64,000 nt of DNA from Candidatus Binatia bacterium (GTDB lineage: Bacteria > Desulfobacterota > Binatia > HRBIN30): positions 62,001 through 126,000 of the forward strand of contig JAKLJW010000001.1 of assembly GCA_023150935.1 (NCBI GenBank), read 5' to 3'. Both the position numbers and the translations under genes were made by a program. The notes under the pieces were generated by a model. That model was given only the letters and a program-made list of their open reading frames with translations. It had not been told where the DNA came from and did no database searches. Shown piece by piece: positions 47,009-56,381 of the stretch; the first letter of the stretch is position 1; each line of letters starts with the position of its first letter.

Positions 47009-48324
47009 GCCTGTTTCCCACCCGGCGCTTGCTCGCTGCCGCCGGTCTGTGGACGGCCGCGGCTCTGGTTGTCGTCGTCTTGCCGATCCTGTGGCCGGCG
47101 TTGGCCGCCGCCGGCTTGCTGCTCGGAGGCCTGGTGGCGTGGGATGTCCGATCGATATCGCGGCAGCCTCCGGTGCGCTTGCGCCGGCGGCTGCCGGCGC
47201 GGGCCTTCGCCGGCCGCCACGCCGCAATCGGCGTTTCGGTCGAGTACGACGGCGACCCGGCGTGGGTCGAGGTCTTCGAGGATGCGCCGGCAGTGCTGGT
47301 CGAGAGCCAACCGGAGTTCGCGGCCGTCAGGGCGGGTGCCGGCAATCCCGGGGCTTTGTCTTACCCGGTGCGGCCGAAGCAACGGGGCGATTTCGCGTTT
47401 GGTCCGCTTATCGGCCTGCTCGTGTCGCCACTTGGAATGTGTTGCCGGCGGGTGGTCGGCGGGGTGGGCGATACGCTTGCCGTGTACCCGGACATGACGC
47501 GCTTCTTACGGCCGGAGGCGCTGGACCCGCGGCGGGTGCTTGCGGTGGCGGGGGCGCGGCCGCGGCGGCAGCGTGGCGAGGGCATGGAGTTCGAGTCGTT
47601 GCGGGAATACGTTCCCGGGGACGACCCGCGTCGGGTCGACTGGGCGGCCAGCGCGCGGCGGGGGCGGCTGATCGCGCGCCAGTACCGGCACGAGCGCAAC
47701 CACACCGTCTTGCTGGCGCTCGACGCGAGCCGGCTGATGGGCGCACGGGTGGGAGGGCAGACCAAGTTGGATCATGCCGTCGATGCCGCTCTGGCGCTGG
47801 CGTACGCGGCGCTGGTGTCCGGGGATCGGGTCGGACTCGTGGTCTTCGATCGTCAGGTACGCGGTACTGTGGCGCCGCGCGCGCACCGGCGGGCGCTCGG
47901 TCCGTTGGTCGAGGTTCTGCGCAATGTAGCGCCGCAACTGGTGGAGGCGGACTACCGTGCGCTCGTCCGCGATCTCGGGGCGCGTCAGCGACAGCGGGCC
48001 CTGGTTGTCGTGCTCACCGACTTTGTGGAGGCCGACGCGGCGCTGCTGACGGCGCCGCTGACGGTACTGGCAGGGCGGCATCGGGTGCTGCTCGTTGCGC
48101 TGCGCGACCCCGCGTACACGACGGTCGATGCGGCGCTGCCGGCCGAGTTCCGGGTTGCCGACGTCTATCGGCGTCTGGTGCTGGAGGACCTGCTGGCGGA
48201 GCGCGCGCGGGCACTCCACGCGCTTGCGAGAAGCGGCGTGCAGACGCTCGATCTGCCGCCGCCGCAAGTGACCGCCGCGGTCCTCAACCGCTATCTCGTG
48301 CTGCGCGGCGAGGGGACGATCTGA
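47005..48324 (+). CDS. DUF58 (VWA-like) membrane-anchored protein
   Basis: A 439-residue protein with two N-terminal helices (about 8-48), a beta domain, and the DUF58 region with EFESLREYVPGDDPRRVDWA. A VWA-like fold follows: VLLALDASRLM is a partial MIDAS, since it has DxS, and DRVGLVVFDRQV comes after it. DUF58 proteins are the standard partners of MoxR. ATG 47005 overlaps the moxR stop; it ends a five-gene set starting at 43192. Confidence 0.9.
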   Translation: MSLFPTRRLLAAAGLWTAAALVVVVLPILWPALAAAGLLLGGLVAWDVRSISRQPPVRLRRRLPARAFAGRHAAIGVSVEYDGDPAWVEVFEDAPAVLVESQPEFAAVRAGAGNPGALSYPVRPKQRGDFAFGPLIGLLVSPLGMCCRRVVGGVGDTLAVYPDMTRFLRPEALDPRRVLAVAGARPRRQRGEGMEFESLREYVPGDDPRRVDWAASARRGRLIARQYRHERNHTVLLALDASRLMGARVGGQTKLDHAVDAALALAYAALVSGDRVGLVVFDRQVRGTVAPRAHRRALGPLVEVLRNVAPQLVEADYRALVRDLGARQRQRALVVVLTDFVEADAALLTAPLTVLAGRHRVLLVALRDPAYTTVDAALPAEFRVADVYRRLVLEDLLAERARALHALARSGVQTLDLPPPQVTAAVLNRYLVLRGEGTI

Positions 48325-48334
48325 GTCACGATTG

Positions 48335-48587
48335 GCGCGCCTGCGCGCAAGGCGCGGCAGGCAGTGACGTAATCGGGTTGTCCGGGTGGAACGTGCGCTC
48401 CGCGCGCGTTCGCCACCGATGACCGGGCGGTCGTCTCAAGACGATGAAGACGCGGTCCCCGCCGCGGGGTCGGGGTCGGAATCGCGATCGGGATCGAGGG
48501 AATCGGATCGATCCTGCTGCCGATAGCGATGGCTGCCCGCCATTGCGCTTGCCCACCCCCGGTCCTACGCACCCCGATTTTCGAAGG
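48335..48587 (+). repeat. Dispersed repeat, long element copy B
   Basis: Same orientation and order of blocks as 14575-14802: GCGGTCGTCTCAAGACGATG at 48427, a GGGATCGAGGGAATCGGAT stretch ending near 48508, GATGGCTGCCCG at 48528 and GATTTTCGAAG at 48576. It fills the gap between the convergent DUF58 and acyltransferase genes. No gene lies here. Confidence 0.7.
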
Positions 48588-48608
48588 AGGAGCACCGTCC
48601 CGAACGGT

Positions 48609-49571
48609 TCAACGATAGGCCGCCGTCCGTGCCGGCCGCGGGGTCGCCGCCGGTGTCTGCGCAGCCGGGGCGGCTGCGGCCGGCCAGAACGGCGAGAACT
48701 GAAACCACTGCGTCGGGAACTCGCGCACGACCTCCTCGAAGGCGCGCACGACGGGCAACATGGTGCCGTCCAGCGAGCGGTCGTCGCGCGCTACCGAGAA
48801 TCGGCCGCGTACGCAGACCCGGTAGTGACGGACACCCAGACGCGGCACGAACACCGGAACGATCGGGGCGCCGGTGAGGCGCGCCAGCACGAACGGGCCG
48901 GTGGAAAAGGCCGCCGGCGCGCCGAAGAACTCGATATCGCGCGTGCCGCCCGTGCCCATGGGCCGGTCGAGCTGAATGGCGACGATCTCGTTCTCCCGCA
49001 GCGCTCTGACGATATTGATCGAAGAGAACACCGACGTGTCCGAATAGATGACCCGAACTCCGGCCTGCTCCCGGGCGGCGCGTACGAACTCGTGCGTGGT
49101 CGCGTTTGCCTCGCGCGCCATCACCACGTTCATCGGCCGCCCGTAGCTCTGAATCATCTTCGCGGCGACGTCCCAGTTGCCGAAGTGACCGGTGACGACG
49201 ATCGCCCCGCGACCGGCGCGCAGCGCGTGTTCCAGGTCGTCGTCACTGGCGACGTCGATGCGCAGCGGGTGCGGGCGCGGACCGTAACATTCCATCGTCT
49301 CGGTCATGCAATGAGCGAACTGGGCGTACATCCCGAGCGTAGCCTGCGTTAGCCGCCGGCGGCCGGGGTCTCCGAGCACCCGTGCGAGGTTGACCATGGC
49401 GCCGCGACGGTTGCGCCCGACGAGCAGGAAGATGATCGCTGCGATCGCCGGAGGAGAATGCCGCTTCCACCAGTCGGGCCCGTAGACGCAGCCCAGGTAG
49501 GCAAACTTGCGCCACCACAGACCGTCGAACCGCAGGCTCGCCCGCAGCCTGTCCAGCGGTGCGCCGGTCAA
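48609..49571 (-). CDS. Lysophospholipid/lipid A-type acyltransferase (LpxL/HtrB-like)
   Basis: A 320-residue membrane-associated acyltransferase of the LPLAT superfamily. The catalytic His-Asp motif is VTGHFGNWDVAA, followed by GRPMNVVMARE, DTSVFSSINIVRAL, VAIQLDRPMG and PTQWFQFSPFW. Similar enzymes occur in aryl-polyene and flexirubin clusters and in lipid A synthesis. TTG 49571 overlaps the stop of the radical SAM gene (TTGA), giving a normal length; the longer open frame is a shadow of that gene. Acceptor unknown. Confidence 0.82.
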   Translation of the reverse strand: MTGAPLDRLRASLRFDGLWWRKFAYLGCVYGPDWWKRHSPPAIAAIIFLLVGRNRRGAMVNLARVLGDPGRRRLTQATLGMYAQFAHCMTETMECYGPRPHPLRIDVASDDDLEHALRAGRGAIVVTGHFGNWDVAAKMIQSYGRPMNVVMAREANATTHEFVRAAREQAGVRVIYSDTSVFSSINIVRALRENEIVAIQLDRPMGTGGTRDIEFFGAPAAFSTGPFVLARLTGAPIVPVFVPRLGVRHYRVCVRGRFSVARDDRSLDGTMLPVVRAFEEVVREFPTQWFQFSPFWPAAAAPAAQTPAATPRPARTAAYR

Positions 49572-51085
49572 CGGGCCACCCCTACCGCCGGCCGGTAACG
49601 GCGCGGCAGCCGACCGATGGCATAGCGGCCGGCGGCGAACTTGCCCCGCACATAAACCTGTGCGGAGGCGCTCAGGCGCCGCAGGTACCGAGGGTGGCGG
49701 GCGATCATGCGGCAGAGGCCCCAGAGAACGTCGGAGCGCGAGTAGAACGAACGGTAGAAATGATCGAAGTAGGTCTCGAGCGCATCCTCGGTCAGCCCGG
49801 CCGGCACGAACACGAAATTCATGGCGTTCATGCGTTCCCAGTCCTCCTCGAACCTGCCGTGCCGGTCGATCGTGGCGTAAGCGGGCGTGCCCGGATACGG
49901 GGTGAACTTGGTGATCTGACAGATATCCAGTTCGACGCTGCGCAGGAACGCCGCCGTCTCGGCGAGGCTGTCGAGGCCTTCGGTCGGGTGGCCGACGATC
50001 ACGAAGCCCTTGGCCCTGATCCCGGCGGCGCGGGTCATCGCCAGCGTCGCGCGCATCTTCGGAATGCGGACCTCGCGTTTGACGACATCGAGTACCCGCT
50101 GCGAGCCGGATTCGATCCCGTAAGCGATCTGCCAACAGCCCGCGCGTTTCATCAGCCGCAGCGTGTCGGGATCGAGGAGGTTCGGATGGCTGTTGCAGCT
50201 CCACGAGAACCTGAGACCCGCATCCAGCAGGGCCGTGCAGAGATCGATAACGCGCTGCCGGCGCACGGTGAACAGATCGTCCACGAAGAGCACGTGCCGG
50301 ACGCCCGCATCCACCAGATATCGGCACATGGCGACGACGTAATCGACGCCGTGCATGCGGCCGCGGCGTCCGGACGTCGAGCGATCGCAGAACGAGCACG
50401 AGAACGGGCAGCCGCGCGACGTCATTAGCGTCGCGACCGGCGTGCATGGGTAACTGAAGAGCGAAGGCTGAAAGCGGTGCGGGAATTCCGGCAGCAGGTC
50501 CCAGGCCGGGAACGGCAGCTCGTCGAGGTTCTCGATGTACGGGGCACGCGGGTTCGCGGCCGGCCGGCCGTCGCGGCGGAAAGCGAGGCCGGGGACGTCG
50601 TCGAACGGTCGGCCGTGCTCGAGCCGTTCGAGCAATGCGAACAGCGACACCTCGCCCTCGCCGGCGATGCCGAAATCGATATCGGGAAACGCCGCGAGTG
50701 TGCGTTCGGGCACGGCGCTGACGTGGGCGCCGCCGAGGATGGTGGTTACCTCCGGCGCACGCGCCTTAACCTGCGCGGCGATGCGCGCCGCGTTCGTGAC
50801 CGATACCGTGGTCGCCGACAGTCCGAGATAATCCGGCCGCAACGCCAGGATGCGGCGCGCCACGTCCTCGACCGAGGCACCCTGCCGCTTGGCGTCCACA
50901 AGCCCCACCCGATAACCGCGTTGACGGGCAACGGCGGCGAGGGTCAGCAGACCGATACCGGGAATCGTTTCCTCCCCCTCCCGTAAACGGTCCATGCCGC
51001 GATCCCAGAACAGGAACGGCGGTTCGCAGAGCACGAGCGTGCGCGGCCCGGGTGCGCCTGGCGGCTCGGCAACGGGGGCGGTCAT
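49568..51085 (-). CDS. B12-binding-domain radical SAM enzyme
   Basis: A 505-residue protein. The N-terminal cobalamin-binding-like domain (about 1-175) has GIGLLTLAAVARQRGYRV, GLSATTVSV, ILGGAHVSA and GEGEVSLFALLERL. The radical SAM barrel has CPFSCSFCD for the 4Fe-4S cluster and YGIESGSQRVLDVVKR. The cobalamin motif DxHxxG reads D-A-K-R-Q-G, so the lower-axial His is missing. Members of this class include methyltransferases, cyclases and methylthiotransferase-like enzymes; the reaction is unknown. It is coupled to the acyltransferase. ATG 51085. Confidence 0.85.
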   Translation of the reverse strand: MTAPVAEPPGAPGPRTLVLCEPPFLFWDRGMDRLREGEETIPGIGLLTLAAVARQRGYRVGLVDAKRQGASVEDVARRILALRPDYLGLSATTVSVTNAARIAAQVKARAPEVTTILGGAHVSAVPERTLAAFPDIDFGIAGEGEVSLFALLERLEHGRPFDDVPGLAFRRDGRPAANPRAPYIENLDELPFPAWDLLPEFPHRFQPSLFSYPCTPVATLMTSRGCPFSCSFCDRSTSGRRGRMHGVDYVVAMCRYLVDAGVRHVLFVDDLFTVRRQRVIDLCTALLDAGLRFSWSCNSHPNLLDPDTLRLMKRAGCWQIAYGIESGSQRVLDVVKREVRIPKMRATLAMTRAAGIRAKGFVIVGHPTEGLDSLAETAAFLRSVELDICQITKFTPYPGTPAYATIDRHGRFEEDWERMNAMNFVFVPAGLTEDALETYFDHFYRSFYSRSDVLWGLCRMIARHPRYLRRLSASAQVYVRGKFAAGRYAIGRLPRRYRPAVGVAR

Positions 51086-51139
51086 GCGTTCGGACGCTAC
51101 AATCCCCGGGCGCAGGTCGCAAGCCAGGCGCGCGGCGAA

Positions 51140-51697
51140 CTACCACAGGAAAGGGATCAACCGCGGCACTTTTCTGCAGTAGGCGGCATACTGGTCGCCC
51201 AGTTGCGCGTGCAGGCGCCGTTCTTCCTCGACGGCCCGCACGGCCAGTGCCGCCACGCAGAGCAAATACGTAAACGCCAGCAAGGGGCGGGGCACCACGA
51301 CCAGGGGGGCGAGGATCATCGCCAGCAGGCCCAGATAAAGAGGATTGCGCACCAGTCCGAACGGGCCATCGCGGCGCAGACGGTTCGGCGGCTCGTGGGG
51401 CAGACGCGAAACGAGCAGCGGTCCGATCTGCGTCCGTGCCCACACCCAGAAGGACATACCGGCGGCGAAGATCGCCAGACTCAGTGCCGCTGTCGACGCC
51501 GAGACGCCCGGCAGTCCGCTCAAGGTCAAGCACGCCAGCGTGACGTGTACGGCGATCAGTACGGGCGCCACGATCACCGACAGGCGCTCGGTAGCGGAAT
51601 AGTGCGGTAGCGCCTCGGGAAGCGACTCGGCACGCAGGACGAAGAGAGTGGCCAGTCCGAGCGTGTAGAGGATCGCCAGTACCGTCCCCAGCGTCAT
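51140..51697 (-). CDS. Isoprenylcysteine carboxyl methyltransferase-family membrane protein
   Basis: A 185-residue protein with about five helices and the C-terminal ICMT/PEMT signature: FGLVRNPLYLG, EERRLHAQLGDQYAAYCRKV and RLIP. Bacterial members methylate carboxyl or amino groups on lipids or quinones; substrates are mostly unknown. ATG 51697 overlaps the flippase-like stop (ATGA). It lies in the lipid/polyketide locus and may tailor its product. Confidence 0.82.
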   Translation of the reverse strand: MTLGTVLAILYTLGLATLFVLRAESLPEALPHYSATERLSVIVAPVLIAVHVTLACLTLSGLPGVSASTAALSLAIFAAGMSFWVWARTQIGPLLVSRLPHEPPNRLRRDGPFGLVRNPLYLGLLAMILAPLVVVPRPLLAFTYLLCVAALAVRAVEEERRLHAQLGDQYAAYCRKVPRLIPFLW

Positions 51698-52764
51698 GTC
51701 GCCGCTCGCCCGGTCCACCAGAGAGGTCGCAGCCGCAGCAGCGAGACGCCCTGGACCCACAGAGCGACCAGCCCGCCGCCGAGCCACAGACACTCGTGGA
51801 GCCGCAGCAGTGTGGCCACCACCAACCCGACCTGCGGACTGCTCCCGGTTGCCGTCAGAACGGCGACCTGACCGGCTTCCATGGCGCCGAGGCCCGCCGG
51901 CACCGGCGCCGCGCGCGATAACCCGGTCGTCAGGAGCACCATCAGCAGTGACGGCAGGTCGAGGGAAACGCCAAAGGCGCGAAACAAACAGTAGTGTTCC
52001 GCAACGATGACGCCCTCGATGAACAGGGAACCCGTGAGACCGCAGAGCACCAGGAGGGGATGCGCACCGCACAGGCGGCCGAGATCGTCTTCGGTTTGCC
52101 GCAACGCCACAAGCCAGCGCGCCCAGCGCCGGCGGCGCTGCAGTCGGAGAGTGCCGGCGACCAGGGTCAGCGGGCGCATCCCGTGGCGCCATTGCGCGAG
52201 CAGGAGCAGCAACGCCAGCAGCGGTAGCACGAGCGCCCCGACGACGGCCGGCGCGGTGGCCGCGGCCGGCCCGCCCGCATAAGCGACCGCGCATACGGTG
52301 ACGTACCCGATCGCCGCGAACGAATTACCCATGATCTCGACGATCCGATCGATGACCACACCGGCCCCCGCTCGCGTGCCGCCGACGCCTTCCCCGTAGA
52401 GCAACCCGATACGCACGGGATCGCCGCCGACGCGGCCGACCGGGGCAAGCGCCGAGACGGCATCGCCGGCCAAACGCGCCCCGGCGAACTTCGAAAACGA
52501 CGGCACCGGGCCGAGACGCCGTGCCAGTAGCTGCCAGCGCAGGCTGTAGGCGGCGCGAACGATTACCGCGATGGCGATGTACACGAGCAAAATGGGAAGA
52601 TTGATCGCTCTAAGAGCGGCCCAGACCGGTTGCAGCCCGAGGCTCGAGTACAGGACCAGCAACAAGAGCGAACCCACGGCCACCCCGGTCGCCCCGAGTG
52701 GCGGGGCGGTCAGCCGCCGGCGCGGTGCGCCCGCGGCGGTTGCCGTGCCCGACTCAATTGCCAT
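51694..52764 (-). CDS. Flippase-like membrane protein (LPG synthase TM-region/UPF0104)
   Basis: A 356-residue protein with about eight helices and UPF0104 landmarks: RAAYSLRWQLLARRLG, VGRVGGDPVRIGLLYGEGVG, AGVVIDRIVEI, RAAPVPAGLGAMEAGQVAVL and LLRLHECLWLGGGLVAL. The family resembles the flippase half of MprF. ATG 52764 (GGGGAG upstream) overlaps the deacetylase gene end by 11 bases. In this setting it may flip a lipid-linked intermediate. Confidence 0.82.
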   Translation of the reverse strand: MAIESGTATAAGAPRRRLTAPPLGATGVAVGSLLLLVLYSSLGLQPVWAALRAINLPILLVYIAIAVIVRAAYSLRWQLLARRLGPVPSFSKFAGARLAGDAVSALAPVGRVGGDPVRIGLLYGEGVGGTRAGAGVVIDRIVEIMGNSFAAIGYVTVCAVAYAGGPAAATAPAVVGALVLPLLALLLLLAQWRHGMRPLTLVAGTLRLQRRRRWARWLVALRQTEDDLGRLCGAHPLLVLCGLTGSLFIEGVIVAEHYCLFRAFGVSLDLPSLLMVLLTTGLSRAAPVPAGLGAMEAGQVAVLTATGSSPQVGLVVATLLRLHECLWLGGGLVALWVQGVSLLRLRPLWWTGRAAT

Positions 52765-53596
52765 CGATCGTCTCCCCCGGTCCCGCATCGACATCCAGAA
52801 GTTGCCGGTGAAACACCTCGACGATCGGCCGGAAGCGCACGTGGCGCATCAGGGTACTCAGACGCCCGGCCAGCCGCCGGCGCCCGATGCGCAACCACAG
52901 GTGGCCGAGCCGCGGACCGCTCCGTGCGTCGGGGTCGAGTTCCCACGGGTGCAGGTAGAAAACCCCGACCCCGACGTCGCGCTCGAAACGGCGCAGGCAA
53001 CGGTAGAACAGGCGCTGCGGCAGTATGCGCAACCCGCTCCCGCTGGCCAGAGGCAGATGCCAGAAGTGCAGCATCTGCATCACGGCGACCGGGACCTCCC
53101 ACAGCCCGTTGGGGTGGCGAAACGGCCGGCGCGGACAAACGAGCTCCAAACCGGGCGGGCGGTCGATCGCCAGCACACTGGCGTCGTACCGCAGCCCCAG
53201 CTCGGCGAGCGCGGCGAACGGCCAGTGGACGCCCGCCTTGAGCGAGAAGTACGGCGCACGATAACCGACCGGACGATGGCCGCAGGCGTCTTCGATGACG
53301 CGCAACGAACGCTCCACGTCGGCGTGAAACTCGCGGCGCGTCAGGGCGCCGACGGGACGGTGGGCGTAACCGTGACTGCCGATCTCGTGCCCCTGGGCCA
53401 GCGTCCGCCGCGCCAGTGCCGGAAAGCGCTCGGCCACCTCGCCCAGAAAGAAGAACGTGGCCCGCGCGCCGTGCGCCGCCAGCAGATCGAGCAGCAAATC
53501 CATGTTACGTTCGATGCGGCTCTCGCGTCCGACCGGCCCGCCTTCCGGGTAGTCGTGGTACCAGTCCTCGACGTCGACACTGAGCGCGTGCACCAT
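52754..53596 (-). CDS. Polysaccharide deacetylase (NodB fold, XrtA/PEP-CTERM-locus type)
   Basis: A 280-residue carbohydrate deacetylase. It has the metal-site motif ALSVDVEDWYHD, FFLGEVAERFPALARR, GSHGYAHRPV (two His ligands), GYRAPYFSL and a C-terminal DUF3473-like end with FYLHPWELD. Such enzymes are found beside exopolysaccharide and exosortase loci. ATG 53596 is used; an in-frame GTG lies at 53623. It would remove acyl groups from an amino sugar. It is the first gene of the minus-strand run 53596 to 48609. Confidence 0.85.
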   Translation of the reverse strand: MVHALSVDVEDWYHDYPEGGPVGRESRIERNMDLLLDLLAAHGARATFFFLGEVAERFPALARRTLAQGHEIGSHGYAHRPVGALTRREFHADVERSLRVIEDACGHRPVGYRAPYFSLKAGVHWPFAALAELGLRYDASVLAIDRPPGLELVCPRRPFRHPNGLWEVPVAVMQMLHFWHLPLASGSGLRILPQRLFYRCLRRFERDVGVGVFYLHPWELDPDARSGPRLGHLWLRIGRRRLAGRLSTLMRHVRFRPIVEVFHRQLLDVDAGPGETIDGN

Positions 53597-53733
53597 GTCT
53601 GCCTGCCGGGCGATCCATGGCACTCAGCACGAATGGTCCTGGCCATGCAAGCGCCACCCGCTACCCGATACCCGCGGTTGACCCCGTGCGCACGGGCCAA
53701 TATACACAAGCCGTTGTCGTTGAGGCCGCGGAT

Positions 53734-54900
53734 ATGAGCAGGTTCCAGTTGGACGAAGCGGCGGTGCACGCCGTGGTGGAAAGAGCCGCGGAGCAGGCCG
53801 GAAGAGAAGCCGGCGAAGATCTCGAAAGGCGCATGGAAACGGGCGTCGGCCTCGGACCGGCCGAGGTCGCCCCGTTGTGGTTCAGTCGTATCGAGACCCG
53901 GAGGCTTTATGAAGTCGCCCGGCGCCGGCACCGGGGACGGGCCGGCGTGCTCGAGACCTTCTCGCCGCTTTACATGACCAACACCTGCGATGCTGCCTGC
54001 CGCATGTGCGGTATGCGGCGGGACAACGCCGCCTTGCAACGCGAGACCGCCGAACCCGGGGAGATCGAGGCCCAGCTCGAGCTGCTCCTGCGTCGCGGTA
54101 TGCGCGGCGTGGCTTTGCTCACCGGCGAGTACGCGTCCGCGCGGCGCGAATGGGCTATGGGATACGTGAATCGGGCGCTGCGGACGACGCAGGCGCTCGG
54201 ATTCGATCACGTGCTGGTCAACATCGGTGCGGTCGACGACCAAGAGTTCGAGGTCCTGCTCGATGGACTGCCCAGGCTCGTCGACGGGAGCCTCGTCCAG
54301 CGGCTGACGATGTCGACTTTCCAGGAGACGTACGATCCCGCCGTATACGCGAAGTTCATGGGCAACGATTGCAGCAACCCGCGAGCGAACTTCGTCCGCC
54401 GGCTGGAAAACCTCGATCGCGCCGCCGAGGCCGGCCTGCGCGGCGCCAATCCCGGCGTGCTGCTCGGACTCAACCCGGACGTCGCGTACGAAGCGACGGC
54501 GCTCGCTTATCACGTCACGCACCTCGTCGGGCGTGGGATGGACGTGTACGTTTCCGTGCCCAGGCTACGTCGCGTTGCAGGCAGTGGCGGTCCACGCGCC
54601 ATCGGCGACGCCGACTTCGTCCGCCTGGTTGCCATCCTGTCTCTTACCCTCTCGGCGGCAAAGATCGTCATCACCACGCGCGAGGACTCGAGCATGCAAC
54701 AAACGCTGGCGCCGATCGTGTCGGTGATCTCCGCCGGATCGGCGGCGGTGGCTCCCTATACCGATACGGGAGCGCGCTTCCCGCTGGAGACGAGCCAGTT
54801 CGAAGTCATCGACCAGCGTCCGTTCGAAGCGGTGCTCGACGACCACCGGCGCCGGGGCTGGCGGATCCTCAACTTCGACCCGCCGCCGGCGGCGGCGTGA
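53734..54900 (+). CDS. ThiH/HydG-like radical SAM enzyme
   Basis: A 388-residue radical SAM protein. It has SPLYMTNTCDAACRMCGM with the cluster cysteines Cys85, Cys89 and Cys92 (CX3CX2C), GVALLTGEYA, and a C-terminal BATS domain with IVITTREDSSMQQ and SVISAGSAA, as in ThiH and HydG. ThiH splits tyrosine into p-cresol and dehydroglycine for thiamine. No thiamine or hydrogenase genes are near, so another tyrosine- or amino-acid-derived product is plausible. The start is ATG 53734 (GAGG upstream); ATG 53617 is possible. It is transcribed opposite to all its neighbours. Confidence 0.82.
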   Translation: MSRFQLDEAAVHAVVERAAEQAGREAGEDLERRMETGVGLGPAEVAPLWFSRIETRRLYEVARRRHRGRAGVLETFSPLYMTNTCDAACRMCGMRRDNAALQRETAEPGEIEAQLELLLRRGMRGVALLTGEYASARREWAMGYVNRALRTTQALGFDHVLVNIGAVDDQEFEVLLDGLPRLVDGSLVQRLTMSTFQETYDPAVYAKFMGNDCSNPRANFVRRLENLDRAAEAGLRGANPGVLLGLNPDVAYEATALAYHVTHLVGRGMDVYVSVPRLRRVAGSGGPRAIGDADFVRLVAILSLTLSAAKIVITTREDSSMQQTLAPIVSVISAGSAAVAPYTDTGARFPLETSQFEVIDQRPFEAVLDDHRRRGWRILNFDPPPAAA

Positions 54901-54983
54901 CAACGGAGACGTGGCGCGCGGGAAGTCGAGGAAGTGGGCGTGTTCGATCCTTCGATCGCTCGGCTCCTCAACCCATCGATTCG

Positions 54984-56381
54984 TCAATTCTTCGCGTCGT
55001 CCTCCCGCCGATCCTCGCGCAACCAGCGGCGCCGGCGCAGCGCGTTGCGCACCTGGCGCCGCAGGATGTGAGCCAGCGTCGACAGATCGAAACGCGGCCA
55101 TTCCAGCAGCGCTTCCATGATGGTGATCGTCTTACGGCCCTCGGCGCGCCAGTCGCCGATCTGGCCCGGCTTGTAGATCTTCGGGACCCGGAACAAGGCG
55201 CTGCGGTCCAGGACCTCGTTCTCCCCAAGATACTCGATCCATAACGGGACGCCGAGGCGCGCCCGGCAACGCTGTTCCGCCGCGCCGCCGCGCGCTCGCT
55301 CGGGATTCTCCACCTCGATCAGGACCCGGATGCCCCGGCGGAGCGCGAGCACGAAGAACGCTCGAGTGTCGAGCGCCTCCGCCAGTTCGTAACAGGCATC
55401 CAGTATTTCGTGATGGCTCAGCGATCGGCCGCGGAAGTCGAAGACGTCCTGATAACGGCCGAGAACGTCGGCCGTCTGTCCGGGACGACCGCAGGGACAC
55501 GGTTCGGCGGAGACGCGAACCAGATCGTCCGTACAGTAACGCACCAGCGGCATGACCGTGTGTACGAGGCTGGTTACCGCGAGCAGGCCGGGCTCATTCG
55601 ACGGCGCCGGCTGCCGTGAGTCCGGGTCCAGAACCTCGAACTCGAGCAGCTCGTGCGCGAGATGCAGGCGGCCCTGAAGGCAACCGACGCCCATGAGCAG
55701 CGTTTCGTTCGAACCGTATATTTCGACGATCCGGGCGCCCCAGTCGCTTTCGATGACACGGCGCATCGCCGGCGGCAGGACGGCCCCCCCGAGAAAGATG
55801 ACTTGCAACGATCCCAGATCGCGCTGCGGGTCCAATCCCTCGACGCGCGCCAGCTCGCGCAGGAGAATCGGCTCGAACGGCAGACTGCTCAGGGCGGTGA
55901 CCCGGAGGCGCTTGATGAAGTCGAGCGCGCGCGAGAACGGAACGTCCCAGCTCAGATTGCCGGCCGGTATGTGACAGGCGCCGGCATGGCGGATCGCTTC
56001 TTCGAAGACGAACGATACCGGGGCGAAGAGCGGAAAGCGGTTCAGCAGCACCGTCGGTGCCGCCAGCTCCGGGACCATCCCGGACACGAGCGCGCCCATG
56101 GCCTGCAACTCCGGCAGACCGCACCACGTTGCGATTGGCTCTCCCGTCGTGCCGCTGGTCTCGTGATAGTGCCACGCCTTGTGCGGCGGGACAATGAGCA
56201 TACCGTACGGGCTGGCATCGCGCAGATGATCCTTGAAGGTAAGAGGCAGGCGGGCGAGGTCGGTGCGCCCGGTGCACTCGTAACCGTGGAGATGCTGCCG
56301 GTAGAACGCACTCTGCCGGGCCCGCGCCACGGCGGCCCGGATCCGTTCGTCGCGCTCGGTAAAGTCAGCTCGCTGTTCCAT
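54984..56381 (-). CDS. Phenylacetate-CoA ligase/CapK-like adenylating enzyme
   Basis: A 465-residue AMP-forming ligase of the PaaK/CapK type. The P-loop-like HETSGTTGEPIATW, VFLGGAVLPPAMRR, EIYGSNETLLMG, GLLAVTSLVH, YCTDDLVRV and CPCGRPGQ are visible. It would activate a carboxylic acid, perhaps aryl, as an acyl-AMP and load it on CoA or on the ACP. ATG 56381 (GAGG nine bases upstream) overlaps the MMPL stop by 17 bases, so it is the last gene of the KS-ACP operon. Substrate unknown. Confidence 0.83.
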   Translation of the reverse strand: MEQRADFTERDERIRAAVARARQSAFYRQHLHGYECTGRTDLARLPLTFKDHLRDASPYGMLIVPPHKAWHYHETSGTTGEPIATWCGLPELQAMGALVSGMVPELAAPTVLLNRFPLFAPVSFVFEEAIRHAGACHIPAGNLSWDVPFSRALDFIKRLRVTALSSLPFEPILLRELARVEGLDPQRDLGSLQVIFLGGAVLPPAMRRVIESDWGARIVEIYGSNETLLMGVGCLQGRLHLAHELLEFEVLDPDSRQPAPSNEPGLLAVTSLVHTVMPLVRYCTDDLVRVSAEPCPCGRPGQTADVLGRYQDVFDFRGRSLSHHEILDACYELAEALDTRAFFVLALRRGIRVLIEVENPERARGGAAEQRCRARLGVPLWIEYLGENEVLDRSALFRVPKIYKPGQIGDWRAEGRKTITIMEALLEWPRFDLSTLAHILRRQVRNALRRRRWLREDRREDDAKN

